A stretch of DNA of 64,000 bases from Siphonodentalium dalli (Eukaryota; Mollusca; Scaphopoda; Gadilida; Siphonodentaliidae): positions 85,596,324 through 85,660,323 of the forward strand of contig CP136061.1 of NCBI GenBank assembly GCA_032622095.1, given 5' to 3'. Positions 10,961 through 23,100 of this stretch are shown here, in pieces. How positions within the stretch are numbered: the first letter of the stretch is position 1; every line of letters begins with the position of its first letter. A program made the position numbers and the translations under genes. Under the pieces are notes generated by a model. The model was given only the letters and a program-made list of their open reading frames with translations, was not told the DNA's origin and made no database searches.

Positions 10961-13050
10961 ATTAGGGACCACTTTGGAAATAAGATGGATTTTTGTTGTC
11001 CTTCTTCTCAGTGTTATCCTGGTAATGATATATTTCATATAGAGGCTGACCAGTATTATTAATAAAATTTATTAATATTAATATCACCGACTAACCATCT
11101 TTTAAAACTTTATTGGTTATATTTATTTTTGATTACACATCTAAATAGTGAGCTCTTTTTTTCACTCACTTACCTGCACTTACATCTATATTTTAATGTC
11201 GACCACTGTGTCCACAGTACAACGTTCCATCCATTATATATAATATTGCTCATTCAATTTGCATACATGTGATATCTTTGTATAACATTATAATAGACAT
11301 TTGTATCATTAATACAAATAAATAATCTAAACTAATCATGTCAGACAACTTCATTATAATAAAAAAAAATTCACAAACCTGGTGATATTGTACAACTGAA
11401 TAAATTTCAAATTGTTCCGTGATCCTATGATAAATCCTGATTAGCACCCACTTCTGACATGTACTGATATTCATTCCATATTCAAGTATTCATAGCAAAA
11501 TTATAGACAGGTGCAGACCATGCACACCAGTCACCCAAGGACCTTTAGTATTAATAAACAAAAACTATAAAGTACCATAACACATAATCTAGCTATAGCT
11601 GTCAATGTAAATTTTAACTAAGTAAATAAAATTTAAATACCTCAAATATCGACCAATGGTTCGTGTATTATTGTACGGATAAAATCTGCCACAATTAAGA
11701 GAGTCCATACATTTCTTCAAGAGAGTACATTGTCCATATTAATAGTCTGACTGAATTATTGATTCAAGATACCAACTGTGGACCCCTCGCTATGGATCCC
11801 TAAGTGCCTCTATAATCTATAAAAAATTTAAAAGCAGACCGACATGGCATGACTATTAAATACAGTCATTGTTAAACTATTGATCTAACAGTTCCGCGAT
11901 GAATAAACATCATTTCCAATACACCATAGTTTGTGGGCCGCCCTTTATGGTTTTCAATGATATCTAAACAAATTGAATAGAAACTATATAAACAATGCAT
12001 TAGAAAAGTCCTTGACTTAATTGAAGTCTCCAGAGCAATCTAGATCATGGATTCGCAAAAGGAAATTCTTACAAAATCATACGACATAATTTTTCTGGCA
12101 AAGTTCATGTGATGTTTACTCAAAACATTCGCACCTGTCTTCAATTTCATGCTTGAAATGGTTCAAAAGCGTTGACAATGACAAAACACAGAACTGTGTC
12201 GGTCATGTCTAAAAATAGCACAGCATTGGGTTTTTCCCGGAACACCACGAGTTTTTGTTGTGGAGAAACAAGTGTCCATTAAAATAGGGAAATACGCCAT
12301 AATCACAAAGTGTGTAGTGTTTACAAAAGTATATAATATTTCTATGTCAATAATTATACATTTATACCAGAATAACTTATTTTGTTTCAAGGATTTTCTA
12401 CTTGAAATTTAGTGTGAAAATTAGTGTTCCCTATTTTCGTCGGAGAGCGATCATGGGGTCGATGTGATAATGACATAAATGCACAACAATCTTGCATGTC
12501 ACATGACATTTCAATGTAGTAAAATATATTTACTTTTGTTGTGGAGGGCCATATATGAGGTCTTTTTCACATTTATTCATTATTCCTCTGAATCTCAAAA
12601 TATTAACAACTTATATATAAGAAACAACTTAGAAAAGCAGAATGGGATTGTATGTATGTATGTTATGAGTAAATTCCGCCGTTGACTTGTCGGCGCACCC
12701 CCATCAGCTGGAGTAGAATCCTACAATGTACTATATTATACAAACACATGTATTTCATATCGTAACGTCACCCTCTACATGCGAAGCCACAGTAGACCTG
12801 AAATCAGCCTTTGACCTGCGCACAGTACGTGGACCTCAAACTTGGATGAGCCTTTGATCTGTGTTGCCGCACATGTAAGCGTACCCGCCGGCATTGCTGA
12901 AACGTCCCATTACTGCGTCACACAATCGAATGTCATAATGTACTATATATACACACAGTTATGTAGATTGAAGAGAGATAACTCTATTACGCCATCACCT
13001 GAAATGTCTATCAATGTTCTTACGCCCCGAAGGGGGGAATTTAGACAGGA
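10961..13050. other. No gene seen; A/T-rich intergenic DNA
   Basis: I found no recognisable exon, RNA gene or clear element. Short ORFs here lack conserved motifs. Confidence 0.5.
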
Positions 13051-13094
13051 ATTTTGCCATTAACCTGTGGATCGTTGCCCACAGTAGGGTTCTT

Positions 13095-14499
13095 TTCCTG
13101 GACTAACAGCCATCTTCCAGCTCTCCATCGACACTGGAATATGCTAACGAATGACTGGAGAAATGCCAACATCTCTTCTGTCTTCAAAAAAGGGGACAAA
13201 CATCAACCAGAGAACTACAGGCCATTGTCATTAACATCAGTATCATGCAAAATCCTCGAACACATAATATGCAAGCACATCATGAAACACCTAGAAGAAA
13301 ATAAAGTCCTCACCCATCTCAACCATGGATTTCGATCAGAACATTCATGTGAAACACATGCAGCTATTGACAACAACAAACGACCTACTAAAAAACTTCA
13401 ATGCCAGTAAACAAATGGACCTGATAATACTGGACTTTTCAAAGGCATTTGACACAGTTCCACACAACAAGCTGCTTTACAAACTGGAAGAATATGGTAT
13501 AAGAGGACAACTACATACATGGCTCACATCCTTCCTCACCAAAAGAAAAATGAAAGTAGTGCTTGAAGGTCACAGTTCAACCGAGGTAGACGTGGACTCC
13601 GGAGTGCCACAGGGAACAGTATTAGGGCCTCTCCTGTTCCTTTGCCATATTAATGACTTGCCGGATACAGTGTCATCAACAGTAAGACTCTTCGCAGACG
13701 ACTGTCTGCTATACAGACAAGTCAACACCATCAAAGACCAGGTCATAATCCAACACGACCTAAAGAGCCTTAATTAAGATATGGGCATGACATTCAACGC
13801 CAAAAAATGCTACGTGATGAGCCTAAAGGGAAAGCTGAGCAAATTCTATACCCTGGATCGCGAAATACTCAGTCAAGTTGACACCAACCCTTATCTTGGT
13901 ATTCAAATTTCAAAGCACCTGAAATGGACAGCACAAGTTAACAACACGACCAAGAAAGCAAGTGCCACACTCGGCTTTCTAGAAGAAATCTGAAGTTTAT
14001 GCCTGAAAAATCCAAGAGAATTGCCTATATATCATTAGTAAGATCGATAATGGACTATGGAGCCATAATATGGGACCCCTACCAGCAGAAAAATATAGAT
14101 CACCTTGAAAAAATACAATGAAAGGCTAGCAAGATTCATCACTGGAGACTACAGGTCAAGAGAAGAGGGCAGCATGACGAAAATGTTAAAAGAGCAAAAC
14201 TACCAACACTCCATTCTCGTCGAAAAACACAGCGTTTGACCTACTTCTATAAGGTGACAGAGGGTCTGGTACCGGCTATACCAACAAACAAATTCCTAAC
14301 TAAGGCTAAGGCAAGGAGAAGAATCCAACCAAAACGATACAAGGACCACCATACAACAAATATCCTTGAGCGAAGAGAGACGAACAACGACAAGTGCTAC
14401 GAAATACCATCAACGACCTGTGACCAGTACAAACATTCATTCTTTGTTGACACAGCAGTGTACTGGAACAAACTAAATCAAGAGGTTGTAGCACTATAA
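13095..14499 (+). pseudogene. Decayed LINE reverse transcriptase fragment
   Basis: The reverse transcriptase is split by frameshifts and stops into pieces at 13095-13410, 13325-13777, 13781-13993 and 14236-14499. Readable motifs are VFKKGDKHQPENYRPLSLTS, LDFSKAFDTVPH, SGVPQGTVLGPLLF and RLFADDCLLY, that is finger/palm blocks of a jockey/CR1-type polymerase. A C-terminal stretch follows (TYFYKVTEGLVPAIP ... VDTAVYWNKLNQ). The endonuclease half is missing, so the copy is 5'-truncated. It differs clearly from the intact LINE at 33501-36641 and represents another family. Confidence 0.85.
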
Positions 14500-15177
14500 G
14501 CACACCAAAATAATTCGCAGCTGCGTTATCAGAAACATCTGCAGCAGCTGCTGGCGCCGCGTATTAACATCGCCCACCGCCCATCCTATCATACCAAATT
14601 GGTTACTTGGACATATTCATCCAGATTAAATAGGACCATTATTTGCGCGGACCATTATTTGCGCTGAGCCCAAATAACATTGAACTAGCACAAATAGTTT
14701 AATTTACACTGAAGACTGAAGTTAAGAGCAAAACAAATGCATGAAAGCACAAATTATTTGCACTGAACATAACGGTTATCTCCGCTGAAGCCCAAATAAT
14801 TATGCTGTTCAAATTTAGCACAATTAAATCATGATTGGCTGAAACGCAAGTCCTATTATTCAGAAACAGACAGCTGCCCTTGTCTTGGCTGCAGGGGGTC
14901 ATTGTCACCACATTTTGGTGTCTTGGGCACCCAGTTTTACGAAAAGGTGTTTTAATGGATACCCAACTTGACCTTTGCTGTGTTTTCAGTGGATCCGGGC
15001 CCACTCGTCCCAGGGCCAACTCGGTCCAGGCAGTTTTTGGGGCGAGTTGGCCCAACTTTCAGGGCCGAGTTGGCCTGGGTATTAAATTTGTGTTAAGTTA
15101 ATTTATATTAATATATTAATTCAGTTCAGATGATGATATATTTCAGAGTTATGTTAATCAATTTTGACATTTAGATT
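14500..15177. other. Non-coding stretch with small GC-rich inverted words
   Basis: No gene is seen. Around 14997-15080, 'ccaactcgg' and 'cgagttggcc' repeat in both orientations and could form a short hairpin. Confidence 0.4.
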
Positions 15178-16040
15178 TAGGGGTGGGAGGTACGCCCAGT
15201 GTCGCAATACGATACGTATCGTGATATGCGGATCGCGATACAATACGTATCAAGATACGATACCCTAGTATTTCTGGATGCAGCCCTTCATATGGAATTC
15301 ATGAATTGGTTGGAAAAAAAACATATATTCAATCATAGTCATTATTTAATAGTTCATTAATTTGATTAATCCTTCAATACCAGCTACTTCAGTTCATTGG
15401 AATGTTTTATTTAAGGCCAAGGTCGTATGGGATTACACGACTTTCAAGTAAAAAAACATACCACGTTTGTTGTTTAATTCATTTAAATACAGTCCAGGGG
15501 GAGTAATCAAAAAATTCGGAACGCTCTCTCTATTGACGCGGTTTACTACGAGTCTTGCGATGAGACATGTTTATGTCAATTGGGTATCGGTGACTGTTAA
15601 CGGGAATGATTTAATTCTCTAATATGCAGTTCAAGTCCGATGAACGACAAATGATTAGCACGACTTACATTTTGAGCCTTTTGGCGACATCATTTCTATG
15701 AACGAACTCTTCTGTGTGCCAAGTACTGCCAACGGTGACAATGGTATATCAATCTTTACACAAAAACAACAACGCCCACACGCATGACCGACGAACAGGT
15801 GGCTGTCCTATTTAATCGGCGCTTTGAAGTAGAACGACTTGATCATGCTTCTTTGTGTGCCGTTGTATTTAATTCTTATTCTCCGGCGTGAATATAGCAA
15901 TTTTAAAGAACGAATAATGGATAATAGATAAACAAAATTGTGTATCGCGATGCGCGATTTTTTGGCTATGGAACCGGTGCGTGTATCGTAGAACTCTGAT
16001 TCGCGATACACCGGTGCACCGGTGATATCTCGCACCCCTA
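15178..16040. mobile_element. hAT-like MITE with 8-bp target duplication TTTAGATT
   Basis: Ends TAGGGGTG and CACCCCTA are flanked by TTTAGATT (15170-15177 and 16041-16048). The subterminal DNA is rich in 'cgatacgtatcg' and 'tatcgcgat' words. At 863 bp and with no transposase it is non-autonomous. Confidence 0.88.
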
Positions 16041-16208
16041 TTTAGATTACCGGTACTTTAGGCACGTTTGTTTGCAAAGATATTAGCCAGTTGGCCTATA
16101 TCACATTAGTCGGTTTGAACAATAAACCAGCGAATTCATAAATAACAATAACGAACTATTTTCACATTCTGAATATTAAAGATTCTCTTATTCTCTGAGT
16201 TCATCTCA

Positions 16209-16573
16209 CTATCGCTGAAATGGTCACTGTCACCCCCTTTCGTCCATTTGGGTACCCAGCTTATTTAAATTTTCAGTTTGGTACCCAGCTTTTGTAAAAT
16301 TTATTTGGTACCCAGCTTTATGAAATCTCACATAGAGTGTGATTTAATTAGTGATTGCCGTCAGGTGATTGCGAAATAAACCTGTTAAATTTGTGAATGC
16401 ATGAAACATGATGTATATTTGTCACGATGCTTGAAAATAATAGCGCAGAAGAATTGTTTGCATAGGACATATAGGTACTGCAGATCGACTGCTCATAAAG
16501 CTGGGTACCCAAATGTAAATTTTATAAAAGCTGGGTACCCAACTGAACGAAAGGTGGTGACAATGACCATTTC
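16209..16573. mobile_element. Inverted-repeat element with GGTACCCAGCTT arms
   Basis: The left arm (gctgaaatggtcactgtcac..., then 'gggtacccagctt' three times) is mirrored on the right (aagctgggtaccca twice, then 'gtggtgacaatgaccatttc'). The arms are about 45 bp of close match plus the repeated inner words. Confidence 0.7.
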
Positions 16574-17105
16574 AGCCTCACACTCTCTGGATTTTGGGAA
16601 ACCCGTAGAAGCCGTTACTGTCCCCATTCCTATCAAAACAATAGAAGCAGGTTGTTTACACAGTAACCAGTCACCAGTCAGTCAGCTGATCACACCTCAC
16701 ACTTCAGAGGGTGAGCTGGCTTCAGCACGTGTGATAAATAATCACTTTCACATGCTAACCACATAGAGTATATAAGCAGTGCAATGATTATCTGACATTA
16801 TAACCACAAAGATGTTCCGTTGCGTAAAGTGCCTTAATGAAGTGAGACCACTCCTGCATGCACTTCAGTGCGACGATTGCCTCCAGTGAATCGGCTATGT
16901 GATTCTGGCATCGACCATGTTGAGTATAAGCGGGTATGGAATTTCCAACTGTTGAAAATTTTGACCAAAGTTGGGGGCTGAGACCCCCCCCCCCCCCCCC
17001 ATTATATTTGAAGAACAAATCGTCGAGAGGAGTGGCCGCCAACTAACTGAAGAATTCGTCAATTCATTCGTCGTAATTTGTCATATTCATTCGTCAAATT
17101 CATTC

Positions 17106-17216
17106 GCCGAGAGCTTTCCGATGAATGGCAACAAGCCATATTTCCGACTAAATCCTGAAAAGTTACCCATAATTCTGCTGTGGTTAAAGGAGTCGATTAA
17201 TTAGGGCATTACTGTA
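17106..17216. mobile_element. Half of a family D palindrome
   Basis: It matches the right arm of the D palindromes, from 'gagagctttccgatgaatgg' to 'gggcattactgta'. Confidence 0.75.
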
Positions 17217-17339
17217 TCTATAGTCTCAAATTAAAATTGATTTTAGTTACATTTTCCCTTCTGTTTAGTTTCTGTATCTCCTAATTTGCCAAAGATAAAA
17301 TGCATAATCGACACTTTGCCCACTGAAAGAATGATGTGT

Positions 17340-17625
17340 GTGGTAATTTGCAGAATGAGGTGCCCATGAGGTGACCAGAGGGTGAATTTAGTGACGCTAC
17401 CCTACACAGTGGTGGGCTAGCATCACCAAACAGCGTTGAAAAAAATGTTGGGTGATAACATGGTCTGGAAAATTTATACTAGAGTTGACAGTGGTTAGCA
17501 TTATTTTTTGGTAATTAATCGATTCTGATAACTATAGCGTCTTTTAAAAAACTGTTGTTGTTGTTGTTGGAATCTGATGATACGGGGACCACCGAATTGG
17601 ATTGTGTACCTTTAATATGAATCAA
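17340..17625. mobile_element. Fragments of family B and of the AGGTA-type MITE
   Basis: 17340-17430 carries half of a family B hairpin (gaatgaggtgcccatg...). 17440-17625 matches the AGGTA-family body and ends in 'gtacctttaa'. Confidence 0.65.
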
Positions 17626-18102
17626 TATGAGTGCGTTATTGTCGTATGAGTTATGGGTTTAAACTGGTTTGTAAAATACTGGTATATAAAATGCTGTTCT
17701 TTCACGCAAGGTCTCAATATTAATTTATTTAAAATGGGATGAGCACCAGCTCAATATGTTATATTTACATACTAAGTGTTGTCATCACTAAATACAGCAT
17801 TCTGATTGGTCGGCGCCCACGTGGCTAGTTGCAGTTATTTCTCGGTGAATGCGCAACACCTCATAACACCAAGCTCATAACACCATCGATACGTCATTGG
17901 GTTTGGAAAGACGAACGCGTAATGTTTTGGGCGCATTTGGACTCGCGCAGGATTTACTAAATACATATCAGGTTTCAATATGAAGAGAAATTGTTCCTAT
18001 TAACTTTTGCCAAGGGTGCTATTGGGTATTTTGGGCTGTTTTTGTCACGATACACTTTTCGATTTAAATACATTTACAAAAGTGGCTTTTTCGCTAAATG
18101 TA

Positions 18103-18279
18103 TATAAATATAAGGATTAACTGTCATGTGGACTATTTTTATGGAGATGTAACCGTGAGGTAAGTGGTCATAACTTGTATGTAAAACCCTTCGGGTTTTA
18201 CACAAGTTATGTCCACTTACCTCACGGTTACATCTCCATAAAAACAGTCCACATGACAGTTAATCCTTATATATATAAT
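18103..18279. repeat. Long perfect-type hairpin, about 177 bp
   Basis: The left arm from 'aaggattaactgtcatg' is mirrored to 'catgacagttaatccttata'. The apex is 'aaaacccttcgggtttt'. It could be a foldback MITE. Confidence 0.8.
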
Positions 18280-18292
18280 GAAATTCATTTAA

Positions 18293-18655
18293 AGGCACGG
18301 ATGGCCTTCGCGGTGGGATTACCATGGGAATGCTTTTAAAATAGTCACACCCGTTAAAACTGACATAAACAGAAAGAATATTAAAATATAGACATATTTT
18401 GTTCTTCTACATATCATAGATATCGCGTAAATAGTATGTTAATGTCAAATTCATACACTTTGTTATGTAAACAAAAGCCAGGTTCTGTAACGTTTTTGGC
18501 TTTTGTTTTAACATAACAAAGCATACAAACATGACAATAACATGCAATGTACTCAATAATTATGATTGGTAAAAGAACAAAATCTGTCTTTTGTATAATG
18601 TTCTTTCTGTTTATGTGTTTATAGTGGATGTGACTACATGTATTTTAACAGCCAA
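18293..18655. mobile_element. TTAA-type MITE with AGGCACG end, right side decayed
   Basis: TTAA at 18289-18292 precedes AGGCACGGATGGCC. This end and the 'acataaacagaaagaatatt' and 'acaaaagcca' body match the cleaner element at 42387-42880. The right end is not intact. Confidence 0.6.
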
Positions 18656-18659
18656 GCCT

Positions 18660-19062
18660 AGCCTGCAAATAGCGTGTCTGTCATTTGCAGAATGAGGTCC
18701 CCAGAGGGTGAATTTAGTGATGCTACCCCGCATAGCGGGCTAGCATCACTAAATTCACCCTCTGGGAACCTCATTCTGCTTAGGCCCTCAACTGCTATGG
18801 CAGACCTAGGGTCAGATTGAAGTTCCCCAGTTGAAGTTGGGAGCCTCGATTATGGATTTTATCTTCTGCAAATTAGGGGATATAGAAACTTCCCAGATGG
18901 GGAAAACGTAAGTAAAAACAATGTTAATTTGATACCATAGATACTTCCCAGAAGATGAGGCCTAAGCAGAATGAGGTCCACTATGCGGGGTAGCATCACT
19001 AAATTCACCCTCTGGGGACCTCATTCTGCAAATGACAGACACGCTATTCGCAGGCTTGTTAA
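18660..19062. mobile_element. Twin-hairpin MITE, family B
   Basis: Ends 'gcctgcaaatagcgtgtctg' and 'cagacacgctattcgcaggc', with both terminal hairpins. It lies upstream of EEF1AKMT1. Confidence 0.85.
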
Positions 19063-19154
19063 CACCAATACACACCATGAAGGCTGCCCGTATCTTTAGC
19101 GCCATGGTAAACAAAAGGTTGACGTGTGAAGGAGGTATTGTCTGGAAAACTGGC

Positions 19155-19515
19155 CTGAGAATATGGTGCTGGACATTTGCAGAATGAGGTCCCCAGAGGG
19201 TGAATTTATTGACACTACCCCAAACAGCATGCTAGCATTGCTAGCATCTGGGGACCTCATTCTGCTTAGGCCTCACCTTCTCTAGAAAGTATCCTTATTA
19301 TCAAATTGGCCAGTTTTATTGTTTCATTAAAAATTTCTTTACAAAGATTCTTTTTCTTTTATTGTTTAGTTACTCTATATCCCCAAATTGACAGACGACA
19401 CAATGCATAATCGAGGTGCCCAATGGGTGCACACCACAATATTCACCATTTATCTGGTCGAGGTCTCCCATAGCAGATGAGGCCATGTCCAGATGAGACC
19501 AATGTCCTGCACCGT
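19155..19515. mobile_element. Family B MITE, incomplete
   Basis: The left hairpin (gaatgaggtccccagagggt) and the typical core are present; the right hairpin is lost. Confidence 0.7.
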
Positions 19516-19534
19516 ATTCTCGGGATTTTATTTT

Positions 19535-19940
19535 ACCCTGTGCCAATGCATTCTATTATATATGCGAGTCGACCATAGGTCGCCTCGCATATATAAGAGA
19601 ATGCATTGGCCTAACAATTTTTTTTAAATAAATGTTTCTTACAATTTTTAGGACATAAAATAAAAAACATCCATTACCCTGCAGGGAGCCCCACACATAT
19701 ATAGAAGCATATAGAAGAGTGTCGTCTGCTCATGTTTGTCTGGGGCTCTGTATGGGTGAAATTATAAAATTGTTAAAGAATACAAGAAAAAATTATTAAA
19801 ATTGTAAAAAATTGTTAGGCCAATGCATTCTCTTATATATGCGAGGCGACCTATGGTCGACTCGCATATATAAGAGAATGCATTGGCACAGGGTAAAAAA
19901 AATCCTGACTTACGACTGGATTTGATATGGCGGGTCACAT
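19535..19940. mobile_element. Twin-palindrome element, family A
   Basis: Two palindromes of about 70 bp (gccaatgcattctcttatat ... ggcgacc/ggtcgac centre) flank a core of about 230 bp. The right end reads 'gatatggcgggtcaca', the same terminal repeat as in 24029-24487 and 60907-61370. It ends only about 80 bp before the EEF1AKMT1 start codon, so it probably lies in the promoter or 5'UTR. Confidence 0.85.
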
Positions 19941-20018
19941 ATTACTCATCACGAGCAGAATTCCTACACGTTACATTCGGATCACAATTTCACTGATTAT
20001 CTTCCAGACTTCAATGCC

Positions 20019-20168
20019 ATGTCCGACTCAGATGATGAGGAACCACGCCTACCAGCCGACACATTGGCAGTCCTTCAACAATTCTATAAAGAACAATCGA
20101 AAGAGACAGAAAAACTTGAAAATATAGCAGAAGGAGATGCCAAAAATTTCACGTTACAAGAGGACTGG
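20019..20168 (+). CDS. EEF1AKMT1: EEF1AKMT1 coding exon 1
   Basis: The ATG at 20019 begins MSDSDDEEPRLPADTL, matching the family start; 50 codons end at TGG|GTAAAT (phase 0). The next exon supplies QLSQFWY, giving the conserved W-Q-L-S-Q-F-W junction. An overlapping + frame ORF from 19927 is not used. No TATA box could be assigned because a family A palindrome lies just upstream. Confidence 0.93.
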
Positions 20169-23100
20169 GTAAATAATAATACTCGATCCATTTATAAAGC
20201 ACATTATACAGTGAATAAGTTTCAATGCAATGAACACATTATATTGATTATAAGACACATGACAGTGATGTCACCCACAATGAGGAAGAAAAGAATATGT
20301 GCACATCATTTAGCATACTGACAGGATCTATCACAACTCTCTTAAAGGGACATGGCTTGTTCAAACCACAAAGTTAAGTATACCTAATTTGGTGGGAGGT
20401 ATCTCAAAACAATATAGACATGTGGAAGATTTCCAAACAAATTTGTTGATATAGTGCTGAAAATACATTGTTTTGTTTCTTATATTTTTCTATAAATTTG
20501 AGATTGTTTCGGTAGTGTCACTCTGAATTTTTAAATCTACCGTCGCATAAAAGTTGCACGTGTCGACCATGGAAAGAACATCTACAGCTGTCTTCACTTT
20601 GAAACATTTATGGTACAGTAATGCCCTAAATAATCAACACCACAGCAGAATTATGGGTAATTTTTCAGGATTTAGTCGGAAATATGGCTTGTTGCCCTTC
20701 ATTGGAAAGCTCTCAGTGAGAGCTTTCCGATGAATGGCAACAAGCCATATTTCCGACTAAATCCTGAAAAATTACCCATAATTCTGCTGTGGTTAAGGAG
20801 TTGATTATTTTGGGCATTACTGTAGTACATGTACATAATTTTGACGATTATAAGAAAGAGAAAGCAGTGCATGAAGAATTTTTTAAATTGTTCCATGTTA
20901 AAGGTGGATTATCTCTTTGTAAACATGTTTTATATAGTTACCGGGGTATAAAATATTAGATCTGAATCGAAGACTCCTGTCAGGAAATGCTTCTATCGAT
21001 AAATATTAATTTTATTTATAATATTTCTTATCTAAAAATGTGTGGTTGTTTAGCTAACGAACAATAGTGATTACTGTTAACAGAGACCATAAATATACTC
21101 ATTATCGATTATAACTATGGAATAAAACAATACAACAAATAAACTTGGGACATTTGACGTTCGGTGCGTAGCCATATGAACAGCCTAATGATCTATATCG
21201 ATAGATGGTATCACCCGAATGGTCTGTTCTAAAAATAGACAAACAGTCCCAATAAAATATTTGAAATAAAATCAGCATTAATTGATAGAAGCCTTTTCGG
21301 ACAAGGGTCTTCAGTTCATATTTATTATTCTATACCCACGCAACTATTTCAAATTTGTTATTTATAGAGATAATCCATCTTTAAAGGTAGTGAATCTGAT
21401 CAGATGGTCCCCATATCATCAAGTTACAACAACAACAACAACATTTCTCCAAAATAGGCTTTTGTTATTAAAATCGATTAATTACAACAAAATAATGCTA
21501 ACCTCTGTCAACTATGGTATAAAATTTCCCAAAATGAGTTATTTATCAACATGTTGTTCAATGAAATATGGCCGTGTTATCAATTTGGCCCTATTACCAC
21601 TTAATTTTAGAGTATCTGGTCCACAACTAATTACACATTTAGAGAAATAACAAATTTCAAAAATCGATATGTGGGTTCCTCGACTTTAATCAGATATTTT
21701 TCACCCCCGAAGCCAAAGAAATACCGGTAGTCATTAATTTGGATTATGTATCTTTAACTTTTTCTATACTCAATGGATTTATCAACCTATTTCGATTCTG
21801 GGAATAATTCAAAAGCAAATATTATAAGGTGTATTTTGAAGTGCAAACCGCCATATGGCTTTAACAAATGAGTTGTTCGAAGCAAACCCTTTTTATTTTT
21901 TTTATTTTTTTTATTAGAATAAACATACATCAATGAAGGAATGTAAATATAAACAGAGGTACACATTATTATATATCAAGTGACATTCTTCCAATTCGCT
22001 CACATCTCGCTCACTTTACTTCTTCACTTACAGGACTTTCGTACACCATATGCACTCCCACCCTTATAGTTTTGCAGTGTGTTTAAGGTGTGGATAAGGT
22101 GCTTTTGTGGTGTGGGCCTGAAAGATGGCTGAGGTGTTACACCTCACACAAGGTGTGGGGACACCTCACATGAGGTGTGGTAACTGAGGTGTGCCTAAGG
22201 TGTGGTTGAGGTGTGTCTGAGGTGTGGGGCCAAATATTTAAACGAGGCATGAGGTGTGGTTGAGGTGTGCTTTTGAGGTGTGCCTGAGGTGTGCTTCTGA
22301 GGTGTGTTTAAGGTGTGGATGAGGTGTACGGTCTGAGGTGTGCTTGATGTGTGCCTACGGAAGAGTGCTTACTGAGGTGTGGGTAGAGGTGTGCCTGAGG
22401 TGTGGGTAGAGGTGTGCCTGAGGTGTGGGTAGAGGTGTGTCTGAGGTGTGGGTAGATGTGACTAATTTTGTCTTGTCCACATGCATTCATTCTATATAGT
22501 TCGTTCCTGGTGACTTTTGATTATTTTTATCAGTGCTCTAGTAGTGTTCCTAGTGTTATTGGAAGAGTAAGGTATATGTGTTCCCATGAGTAGCTTCAGA
22601 TCACTATTATAAGTGTCTAATTATAGTCTTGTTCAATCATTAGTACCCTATGAATTTGCTATATACATGTACATATGAATAATATTGACATATTGCATGG
22701 TACCATGCATGCAGTTAACTGCAGCTCAAATTAAGTCATATAGGGGCTTGGGGTTGGGGCAAAAATTCAATAAAGCAAATCTTATAATAAGTTAATTCTA
22801 TATTAGCCTATATAGCTGACATGATCAGTGCACCGCTTATTTTAGAATTCATGCATTCAATTATATAATGCTGAAAGAATTCATATACTTATGATTTACA
22901 ATTTCCATATTTCCATATTTTATTGTGTAGTATACACTGTACAAATGTAAGATAATGCCATCACCACTTCTCTGTCCATTTAATTGTTTTGATACAATTA
23001 ACACAGTGGTAATTAACAGACATCTTTATAGATAATATAATTTAGTTGCGAAAATCAAATATATAGAAAAATTATATGATATGTTACTTACCTGCTTTCA

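Noticed and set aside
15808-16035. 75-residue - strand ORF
   Set aside because: It lies entirely within the hAT-like MITE end and has no family motif.
22308-22490. ORF rich in HTSTHTSGTPLP
   Set aside because: A translation of the 'gaggtgtgg' minisatellite in reverse.
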